From positions 32,428,392-32,492,391 of the forward strand of contig CM057142.1 of assembly GCA_029964075.1 (NCBI GenBank): 64,000 bases of DNA. The letters run 5' to 3'. The stretch comes from Patiria pectinifera. Lineage: Eukaryota; Echinodermata; Asteroidea; Valvatida; Asterinidae. The notes under the pieces are model-generated. The model had not been told where the DNA came from. It did not search any database and saw nothing but the letters and a program-made list of their open reading frames with translations. Each line of letters opens with the position of its first letter. Within the stretch, counting starts at the first letter, position 1. A program made the position numbers and the translations under genes. Below are positions 10,601 through 22,600 of the stretch, piece after piece.

Positions 10601-13600
10601 CATTGTAGTTGATGTTTTTGAGTGATCGAGTCGAAAATTCTTACAACTTTAGACATCGAATAATTACTTCACAGATTTCGATCTGTACAAGAATCATTCA
10701 AATCACTCATGTACTTTTCAAGTTACGGAATTTTAAACACAAACACCGTTTCAATGTTCTGTCCACGGATCACCTAAAAAAAGGTATCGGGAGTGTTCTT
10801 TCAGCAACTGAACGAAAACAACTTCACCGATGCATCCCTAAATGAGAATTGTTTTCATTTTTCTGAAAGAACACTTGCTTTTGTTTTGATCCGTGGACAG
10901 ACATTTTAAACGGTGTTTGTGTTCAATTCCACAACTTGAAAAGTACATCGGTGATTTGAATGATTCTTGCACTAAAAGAAAGCTCATTTTCAATGACTGG
11001 GATTTCATATCCTAGATTTTGAAAGGGCTCCAGGCAAAACTTCATTCAACAATTGGTCCTGCCATTTGGGTTTCACTATTTTTTATTCGCACTGTTATAC
11101 ATGTAGTATACCCAAGACTCATAAATCAGTGCACCTCCATGCTGCGGCGTGATATCCACAGATAGAACTTAATTTCGTTCTAATTTGGTGCCTTGCTGAG
11201 CCGAACGAAAAGTTTATTCTGACTGATTGCATGTGGCCGACTCTTTGATATTTCTGTTCTAGTTACATTTTAAGATCGACATTGTTCAAGTCACATCTTA
11301 CTGTTGGGAATATCAGCAAACCACGCTGTACACACCGTAATTTTGTAATCCCACAGTTGCTGATATGACCACAAAACAGTCAAGTCAGATTTTACCCCAA
11401 AAAGTCAATTTTACACCCAGAAAATAGCTCTAGTAAGCAAGGTTCAAGTTTGATCGTTTTCTAGAACACGTCTTCTACTTCAGTCAATTTTTTTTTATAA
11501 GTGTATATTCCTCCCAAATCTCGGTTAGGTACTTGGGTAACTAGTCCTCTGAGGCTATAATCAATATATACCTTCCGCTCAACTTCGAAACCTTTTGCCA
11601 CCTCATTTGCTCTGAAATGATCCCCATAACCTGCCCCCTCACACCAACCTACAGGCACTGAATGCCCAGGCGGCAGGGGCCAAGGGCCTGATCCTGTACT
11701 CGGACCCGGCAGACTACGCCATCGATGACGGTGACATCAAGGTGTACCCAGACGGGTGGTGGCTGCCTGAGACCGGAGCGCAGAGAGGCAATACCTTCGT
11801 CAGTGACGCCAAGGGTGACCCGGTCACACCCGGATACCCTGCTAAACGTACGGACTGACATTTCATATACCTGTTCAAATTCATGCTTAATCAAATAAAC
11901 CACGAAGGGAAAACTGAGTAATTGAGTGGAGCGGGGTTTGAACCTGCGACCTCCTCATAACTGTACCGGATAGCTCAGTTGGTAGATCAGTTGATTAGAG
12001 CGCCGGTAGGGTTCAAGTCCCACTTTACTCACTTTCTTTGTTCACATTCATAACAAATTCAAAAATGTATTTGACTGCTCTTCTTCTCATGTATCCGAGT
12101 CGCAGACCATCACAAGTCAATCACAAGTCATCAAGTCTCGCGTCACAAGCTATTGCGCTTGGGTGAGACGAGGAGGGTTTATGTGTTTAGATTTGCTCAC
12201 CGGTTTTCATAGCAACCTTTAACATTAATTCTTGACCCCCTTTGCAGCCTTTGCCTTCCGTATAGACGATTACGATACGGCTCTACCAAAGATACCCGTC
12301 CACCCAATCGGCTACGGTGACGCACAGCTGTTACTCGGGTAAAAATACACATGCAAACAAATATCCTTTGTTGAGGACTAGGACAAACAATATTATCGCT
12401 TTGCCATAGCTTAATTAAAGTTACTCTCTCTGTGCTTTTGATAAAATTCGATTTTCCCTCCCCTCAATTTTCAGTTAGTATGCTTTTAATTTTAAAACAA
12501 ATATTTCTGTTTTATTGTGGGCATCTGCAACCCTCTGAATAGGCTTCTTGGTCGGATTGGTTCTGCGCATCAAGCCACAAAAGATCTGCCTGAATTATAG
12601 CAAACAGGAGAGCAACTTAAAAAGGATTTGACATTATAAAAAAAAACCTTAGTTCTCTGTGTCCCTTTCCGTTTCAAACTGATGCTTGTCCGTCCCGGGC
12701 CGAAAAAATCCAACTGAGGTAATGTCTTTTCTGATTCTCAATCCAGCAACATGACTGGCGAGGAGGTCATTGATGAGTGGAAGGGACATCTGCCTGTCAC
12801 CTACCGCCTTGGCCCAGGTTTTAACGACTCAAGCAGGTTAGTTTTGTGGTATCTAGTTGAATTTGAAGACATCTATTGCTCTTCTCTGTAGTATTTGAAG
12901 TTCTCCGTATTTTTGTGTTTTGGGGAGAGTGTGGAGAGTTCCACTAGTCGAGCTGGACGTGGAAACTCCGATATTATTATACTCATTAAGGCCGGTTCAC
13001 GTATGTGAAGCAAATTATTATGAAATGTGTTCAACTTTTGCAAATCCGCAGCGAAAAACGTGCCGTGATGGCACTTTTGAGCTCATAGGCATGAACCATC
13101 TTGCTTTAACTCATACAGTTGGTGTTACATTGGTTGGGTTTGTTTGGGAAAAGTTGAAGCCCACAAAAATTACGTAATAAAGGGTACTCACGAAATAATA
13201 GTTTAATTTTTTTTCGTACATCTCTACCAGGAACGTGAAAATGACAATCCATACCACCAGAGAGACAAGGACGACTTATGATGTCATTGGTTTCATTCGA
13301 GGTGAAATCGAACCAGGTAGCAAAAAATTACCACATTCCCTCCTTGCAATAAAACAAAAAGTAGTATTGCGTAGCACAAATCGCAATGCAAAACGCACCC
13401 CCCCCCAAAAAAAAAATTAAGAAATTAAATCTCTCGACGTAACTAGTAAATGAGAACGATCCGTCACTATTATAACTGCTAAATACTCAGAAAAACACAA
13501 TCTATAAATACCTTTTCTGAATGTTATTTTTTTTTCAAATGTTCTAAAATGTAATTGGCAGTTCTATTAGATCTCAACAAGTAAGGAGCCCTGTGATCAG

Positions 13601-16600
13601 TTTGATAATAAAGCATAGAATTCCCGATTGCAGTAAACAAACTTATCCTAAGAATCTGTGGTCGCAGAATAGCAGGCCCTATATGTGGATTGGAATTTTA
13701 TCAATTAATTTTGAAACAATTGTTCCAATTGAAGCCTACAATACAATCGGGGTGGGGGGAATGGCTTGTGATAGTTATACTTATCAAGCTCTCATATTTG
13801 TGATTATTTCGTAGCAAGAATATATTATAATTTGAAGCATAAGCTGAAAATGGCAGCTTGATATCGGATCTTAGCACTGGTGTTGTGGAAATTTGAAAGC
13901 GATTTAATGTCGCAAGCTGTTGGACATTTCTTGAATCCGTGATTGATTGCAGATCGGTATGTGGTGATTGGTAATCACCGGGATGCATGGGTCTATGGAG
14001 CCGTCGATCCAAGCAGCGGCACGGCAGCCTTTATGGAGGTATCGCGTGTGTTTGGAGAGCTCAGGAAATCAGGTGAGTGTATGATGATGACCATTTTCGG
14101 GGTGTGGCTTCATTCTCCACTGAGGCACGATGCGGCAATCCAAATTGTTGGTGACTGATTGGACCAGGGATTTGGATTGTTAATCACAAGCTTCAAGTCG
14201 TGAACCAAACGACCTGTTCGAATTGACTGTGGTAAGGCCCATAATCTAGGGGGGAGGTTTGGGGTTCGAACCCCCCCCCCCCCTTGCTGACGAGTTCTGC
14301 TCAGAAATCTATAATAAAAACAAAGCGGGGGAGGGGTTAAAAAGGAAAAAAAATCGCCACCAACAAATTCAAATTTAATGACCCCCATGGTATTGTGTTC
14401 ACAATTGGCCCTGAAGAAGTGCTCGAAAATTCAGTGTAAATGGCCAGGAAATGCCTCAGATTGCACCACAAAGTTTTCCTGGGCCCTCAAAATAGCGGTC
14501 CCGGACCCCACACCGTAAGGGATTCACGCTCCGCACTCGCATATCAAAAGAACAAGTTTGGGGTTTGACCCCCCCCCCTGGGATCAGGGAACGGCCCTGG
14601 TGGTAAAGGTGTTCCTTTGTCATTGACCATCTAACTTGTGTTTTAGCTTGTCGTTGGCTTGTGATTGGCTTGTGGTGGACTTCAATACATGTTTGCAAAT
14701 TGGGAAGTGGTTGTGCAGGCTATAAGGCCGGTTTCAGATTAAGTGGGGTCGAAGGCTATTTTTTTTTTATGGCATGGACATGTTTCAGAGCAGGTAATAA
14801 CATTAGGTATCAGTATTTATGGTGGACAAGTAGGCCTATACAATACGGTATCCTCCCATAAAAACAAAATGAAACAGTCTGCCTGGCTTCCTTATTTTTA
14901 TTTTATTACAGCACTAAAATACTATAGTCCGAACAGCTGTTTAACTGATAAAAGCCACCCTGTACGTATAAGACTGCAAAAAAATTAATAAAAAATGAAT
15001 AAAAAATAAAAATACTGTGTATGAGAGCTCCCAAAATTAAGTTATTGAAAGCATGCAGCACAAGAAAATAGACTAGTTCTGGCACATGTGTTGTGTTGGC
15101 TAAAGAGTGAGTAAAGTTGGCCTGAAGTAGTTTTGCATGTTTTTCTGCACTCACGGTCCAAATCTGCTGAAATACCTGATACTTCCACCCCGAATTAAGA
15201 TGAGGAAAAAAACAGATTCGAAACAGAACAAGAAAATATCATTTTACGTACATCAGACATTTGATTTTGTAACTTTTGTGTTAAAGGTTGGAAACCAAGA
15301 CGGACCATCGTATTTGGGAGCTGGGGAGCTGAAGAGTATGGTCTTCTAGGATCTACAGAGTTCGTGGAGGTAGGCAAATATTCAGAGAGCGACAATACGG
15401 AAAATGGCTATAGTTTACAACAAAAAAATCAATATTTAAGACTGTACTTACACTTCTGTTCAGACTTTTACTGTACTTAAGATATGAATTGCATTGGGTT
15501 TCAATGAAATCTTTGACTTGACCGACTTCACACTTATTAAGGCAGACTGTTAATTGGAGTAAGTCTTTATAATGTGAATTATTCAGTCCGTGATCAATTG
15601 ACAGAAAGTGCCTCCAGTACAGTAATTTTTAACTCCTGACAACTAAACTTTCGAGAGCTAATTTTTCTAATAGGTTAGTGAGGACATCCAGGAACTTCTG
15701 AAATCTCCTTATCTCATTCCCAGACCCATTTTCATAAAACTGAAAATGAGTCTGGAGTCCTGAATGTTAACATCTAGCAACCGATGAAAATGCACATAAA
15801 TCATGAGCAACCGCCCTAAATGCTGTCATATATTTAAAGGGAATATACATCATTTGCTTTTGCTGTAATTTTCAGAAATGGATGGAATTTGGGGGGGTAT
15901 ATAATATATAGCATATAGTTACTGACTTTTTTTTTTGAGGTTTTGTTGAAAAAAATAAAATAAAAACCAAAAAAAACAATTTCCTGTAGTCTGGTTCACT
16001 GACTCCATTTAAGAAGAACAAACAAGTTTAGATATTATATGTGGAATTGTTCAGGGAACCAGTCAGTGTGGCTTGTCGTTCATACATGTTTGTGTGTAAT
16101 CGATTAACAACAATGATGGTCAATCAAAAAGGGTGAAAAAAAAAAAAAAAGTTTTGAAGCCCAACGCTGATCATACGCGGAATACATACAAAAAATACTT
16201 TTCTTGAAAAAAATCAAAGTATACCAGCCATGATTTTTTTACATGCTTTTTTACTCACATTCACTCATTAACCACAAAGGTATTTCAAAGGTATTTCATT
16301 TTTTTTTTTTAGAAATGTTATATTTAATATATTAATTGTCATGTATTTTACCTGTGAAATATCTAATAAATAATAAATTTTTAAAAAAAGCTGAAAAGTA
16401 GAAAAATTACAAAGAAATGATGTAAAAGCTTTTGTTTGTTTTTTTCTACAGGAGTTTCAGAGAGTACTTGCCGCAAGGGCTGTGGCATACATCAATGTAG
16501 ACTCTGCTGTGACTGGTAACTATTCACTGAGTGTCAAATCAACGCCATTGCTCTACCAGGCAATCTATGCAGCCTCCAAGAAGGTCAGCAATTCCACAGT

Positions 16601-19600
16601 TTTTCTTTTTGTTCCATTATTCATTGGGAAAAGAGTAAGGAAGTGGCAGGCCCAGTGGCGGATCTAACCTTCAGGAAGCAGGGAGAGGGGGATGGGGGCG
16701 GGGAAATGACAGGGGATGACAGGGGGGTTGCAGGAGTGTGTAGGCGTGCCTGCGGGCGGCGGGGCATGCCCTCCAGAAAAATTTGAAATTTGATGCTTTC
16801 TTCTTTATTTCTAAGGCAATTTGAGAATCAATTCAGGAACTTTACCATCCAATTTATTATATTTGCCCCAGTTTACAAGTAAAACATTTGCTGCTGTTGG
16901 GGGGGGGGGGATTGAGGGGGAGTTTAACACCCCCCCCCAACCCCCTCTAGATCCGCCACTGGCAGGACATGTAGGAGGCGTGGCCTACTTCTAAAACATG
17001 CTTATTAAAGAACAAATGACCTTCTTCCCAATAAGAATTGTTTTTAAAAATTAAACGAAATTAGACAACGTATAATCTATCAATCCTAGCGGAATCTTTG
17101 TCGAAGGCAAACATGACAAATACAAACAGATAAGAAAGGGGCATAGAACTATGCATGGGTGGAAGGAAAAACAAAGGGACGGTGAAGGAACAAACAAAAG
17201 AAGAGGACAGCATAGGAGGAGGGTTAGACATTTAAAAAAAAAAAAAGTATGAGGTTTGTGTGATTTTCTTGGAGGGTCGTGTTTTATCGTTGTTGTAGTG
17301 CCTTGGGGAGCCAAGTGATTACAGAAGTTACAGTTTGAGGGGAATTGTGAATTATTGGTCAAAGATATCTGAATTTGTAACGAGTCACCCAATTGGTCAT
17401 TCCGAAAAGTAGGCGGTAGTTTACAGCCATTTGTGACTCAGTTTAGACATGCAATTTAACAGAGACACAAAACTTAAATTTAAGATTGGTGCAAAATTTT
17501 ATCTTGTATTTATTTCATGTGTTGGTCAGGTGCCTGATCCAGAAGACCTATCAACATCGTTGTATGATACATGGCGAGATCGTTTACCTGCAGATGCTAA
17601 CGATCCCAATACACTGCCAAGGTAATGAGAAAAAAAGTGTTCAGTGTTGAAAACATTCCTCCAAAACACTTTATCCCCTCCTTAAAGGAAAATCAGAAAT
17701 GTTCTTAAAGAGCAAATGAAGGGCGAGCTTTTTCTTTACAATATTTGGCTCATAATAAGGGAATAAATGTGTGCTTGGGAGGTGTTAAACACTATGTTTA
17801 AGACTGGTTGGAGTCTGGAATGCTGATAATTACCCAATCATTTCAGACTCCAACCAGTCTTAAACATAGTGTTTAATACCGACCAAGCACATATGAATTA
17901 CCATTCATAACTACCTTTTCGGACCAAAAAACAAATCATTTTGGTTCAAAAATTAAAGACGAGTCAAAAACTAGACGTTACGAATCATTTTGTTCACCAA
18001 TTTTACTTCATGTTTTATGAAACCCCTCCGACTATAATATGGAATGTACCTCTACAACTCCTTACCTTGTAAGGAGATTGGTGCGAGCGTTGCGCGTACT
18101 GTGCAAAATGCAGCTGGTCCGGTGTAGTCTGATTTTGGACTACGAGACACTGATTTACTGTATTGCGCATGCCTACGTGAGGATTGTGAACGTTCAACCA
18201 AAAAAAAAACGGTAAAAGGCACTGGATCTCATGGGAGTCCAAATTTCATGTCACACTGGAAAAGTTTTTAAGACCAGCCGGCCCATGGGCGTCGCCAGGA
18301 TTTTTTCTAGAGGGGGCAAAACATATTTTTCCCAAAAAAATCTTGTATTTCTCAACAAATTCTCGATGTATCAGTTTTAGAGGGGGCAGGGACATTTTGC
18401 CCCCCCCCCCCAACTCATTAGATTTACACCACTATGACTTCGCGCCTTTTTTTTTTTTTTTTCCTTCCTTTTTTTTTTTTTGGGGGGGGGCTTTCGGGGC
18501 TTTTCCGGGGGCCCATGAGCCGGCCATGTCTTTTAAGACCGGCCACGTGACGGGCTCTCGACCAGTAGGAATGGCTAAACTGTCTTAGGTATTTATGAAT
18601 GTCATATTACACTTTGACATCGTTGACCATTGTACGATTTTTATTTGACAGAGTCAGTAATCTTGGTGCGGGGAGCGATTTTGCCCCATTCATGTATCGT
18701 ATCGGAGTATCATCAGTTGATCTCTATTACACATATGATCCTGTAAGTCGAACCAATCACCATGCAAATTGCAATCAGCATAACGTTTAGAAAGTCTGAT
18801 TTTTTTGGTTGCATTTCATCATTTTTTCCCCCCTGCAGAGTCAGTAATCTTGGTGCGGGGAGCGATTTTGCCCCATTCATGTATCGTATTGGAGTATCGG
18901 CAGTTGATCTCCGTTACAGATATGATCCTGTAAGTCGAAACCAATCACCAAACAAGTTGCAATCAACCTAACATTTAGAAAGTCAATTTTGTTTGTATTT
19001 CATCATTTTTTCCCCTCTCGCAGAATCAAGAATATGGGTTCGGGGAGCGATTTTGCTCCCTTCATGTACAGAATTGGGGTGCCAGCTATGAGTATGACTT
19101 TTTGTTGTAAATACCACGTAAGTTCAACTTTTGGACGCATGTATATGTTGCTGTGTCCCTCCGTATTGGCCAATTACCCTTGACAATATCCAGCATACCA
19201 ATCCACCAGCACTCCAGCCTGCAGCTAACACCCCTGCCTGGGACTGAATTGCATGTGCATGTCTAACTAGTCTCCGTCCTGGGACAGTAGTTTTTGTTTT
19301 CTCCATCCATCCACAGAGAGTGTGTGCATAAATGGCTTGAATTGCTCAAGCGCAGTTAACACAATAATGTGTGAAATCTCTTTGTTTGAGGCAATTGTTA
19401 CAATTTCAAAACTGTGAATTTTTACTTCGCCAATTTCAAAAATTGTGATCAAATCAGCCACAAGTCAATCGAAAGTCTGTCACAAGTCAAGCACAAGTCA
19501 CAAGTAACACGAGACAATGACTAGTAACAATGACTAAGGATTGTTTTGGTAGAAATTATTTGAAGTTGGTATTGCATGCTTTGTTAAAAATTTCGATTGC

Positions 19601-22600
19601 TTTTTCCGAACGATATTTTAACGAACATCATGTCCTGTAACAAATAACTTTGCTAGTTCATTTTTGCAGGCCTTTATACAGTTTTAAAATTTGGTTTTAA
19701 ATGGCGCTGTCTAGTTCAGAAATTGTGCACACTATTCAGATCGAATTAGTGTTTCGCTCTTAATTCAAATGTTGAAATTAATTAATTCGTGCTTACTTAA
19801 TTGTCATGGGCCGATTTTTTTTTCGTGCGATCTCATTTTGATCATGCATGGAAAGCTCATAACTAAATGTAATGCTAGAAAATTCTCAATTCAATTTGAA
19901 AATCTATTTTTCAACGTGCCACAACTGACCAAAAAGCATGTATACATCCCCTTTAAATAGCTAACCACTTAACTGAACCGGGAATGGATGCACAAATGAA
20001 TTTTGAGTGACTCTTGATGACTTGTGAAGGCTTACATCTAAGACATTTTGTCTCAAAAACACTGGAGATTTCAGACAAAACATTTTTGGGGTTTACTCTT
20101 TACAGCAAAGTTTAACATATTTTCTTGTCTTGTTACTAACAGTCTCTGGGAATATCCAGCTATCCCGTTTACCACTCGGTCTACGAGACCTTCTACTACA
20201 TGAAGACGTTCTTGGACTACGATTTCCTCCGTCACCAGGCCGTGGCCAGACTCTGGGCAGAGGTGGCCCGAGACCTGGCCGAGTCCGTCATACTTCCCTT
20301 CGACTGCACCGACTACGTGACCAAGATCACAGGGTCCATGGATACGGTGAGGACTGCATACGAGGCACAGATGGCTGCGCAGGGAATCACTTTTGGTGAG
20401 GGGGAAATTTACTGGTAATAATCATCCTATCGCAGAGTGCTAAGTGGTGTGGAAGTTAAGTCCATCACAAACCCATCACAAGTCTGGTCACAAGGGGGGG
20501 GGGGGGGAGTGTCAAACTGGGGGGGGTGTTAAGGAAATAATTTACGGGGGAAAATGCCCCCATGCCCCACCGTAGCACCACCACTGTTAAGGGTTGGGGT
20601 AAGTATTAAGGAATATGAGCAGTCTCCCAAAAAAGAGACAAAACATCGTCCTAGAAAATTAACATGGTGCAAATAAGATTAATTACCGTGACTTCTCCTA
20701 GTGCATAATTTTTAGTCGATGAACACCTAATAATCATGAACCTCATTTTAGTATCCTAAAATCTTGTACAAGGTTTCAAGAAAGATCCGAATCTTACGAA
20801 CACTTCCTTCCTCCATGATGTTATGTAATAATTGTATGATTTCTGTCACAGATTACATCTACTCTGCTCTGGCCAACTTTTCAGCAGCTGCCACTGAATT
20901 TGAGAAAGTCATCTCACAGACCGACATGAAAGAGTAAGACATTAACAGATAAAACTTATTATATGACTGACATACAGATCCTTGTCGTTTGATTGGTGGA
21001 ACTCACATCACATGACATTTATTATTGCTCCCATTCACGCCCGTGCCCAAAAAGTCCCATTCGCCCATGGGGAAATGGAATTACTATTCAACAGTTAGGA
21101 TCATCCTTGTTCCATGACGCGGTATTTGTGTGCAAATTGCTGGTGTGCGCGTTCAGCGTTGCGCATAGCGCGTAATCTGGACTTTTCCAGTTCACCCGGC
21201 TTCGCCTCTTGAACTGGAAGAGTCCAGAATTTACAGAGCGATAATCCTTCCATTCCACGCTAAGCCACTCAATATTTGTATACTAATTAACTTGCAAGCT
21301 TGCAGCATGCATGTGGAGAAAATTACTGAATTGAAAGCATTTTCAATAAGCCATTATTCTACAAAGTGGCCACAGAGTATTGTGGGAAGGAAAAAATTGG
21401 CACATTATATTGCCCACTACGTCTTCTTAAATTGCTTCATTGGTTTTTGTGCAAAGTAAGTGGATTTACAACAAGGTCTAGTATGACCCCTGATGTGTAT
21501 TTTTTGTGCTGATCATTTTCTAGTTTGATGGCTGTGCGTCGAGTCAACGATCAATTGATGCAACTTGAACGAGCTTTCATTGATCCTCTTGGACTACCAG
21601 ATCGCAAATTTCTTAGGTGAGATCTAACAAAATATTAATCCAAATATCTTAATGGGCCTAATGCACGAGTTGGCCACTTTGAGTCGAGCTCCCTGACAGT
21701 ATTTCATTAATTGCTAACTGTAGAATGGGATGGCGCCAGACTATTTATTCAGGAATTATGCAGCCTTATTTTACTGTCTTTTTTTTTTTAAATCTGGCTT
21801 TAAACATTAGGCAATGTTTAATTACAAATCTTAAATTATTCATTAAGGCAGACTGGAATTAATTAGTAATTAACTTGCTTTCATTTTTCTTTGCAAGTTT
21901 CAAAAATTAATATTTTACCTCACTTTCAATTCAATATGGCCGACTCGTGCATAAGGCCCATACTCCAAGAACCAACATAAAGTTCTGCACATTTTCAAAG
22001 TCCAAAGAATCTGTCATTGGTTTTATATCACACATTGAAAGATTTGTGAGGGTTCAGGAATTATAGAAATTCCCGACTGTGTGTGGGGGTGTGTTCACGA
22101 GGCCTGGTGGCAAAGCTGTTTGCTCCACGAAACGGGCAAGACAAAGCATCGTTTACGACATAAGAAAGTAGGAGTGTGTACATGATCCTTATTCAAACCT
22201 TGCATCTTACAACATTCTGCTATTGCTAAAAATAACACTTGGTTTAAAAATTCAATTTCAGACAGCTTGGAGACATCAACTTAAAAAATAAAAGGTTAAA
22301 TTTTCAGGTGTGAAACTGTTTTGGTATAATCCCAAGTTTCCGATTTAAGTGGGATAAAGTAGGTGTATTTCTGTTTAGTTTAAAAATCAGTAATTTAAAA
22401 ACTCTTTTGAGTTTGACAAGAATCAGCCACGAATCTCAGATTCCAGAGATGGTACTTTTTTTTCTTTCTTCATTTACAATTATTGTTTCCATTTACAGAC
22501 ACATAGTGTTTGCACCAAGCAGTAAGAACTACTACGCTGCAGATGCCTTCCCGGGCATCGTTGACGCCATGTATCGAATCGACGAAGCACTAGACCAAGA

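Noticed and set aside
11955..12030. tRNA gene
   Set aside because: A and B boxes are present but a cloverleaf with paired acceptor stem could not be drawn, and a reversed half-copy lies next to it; SINE remnant preferred.
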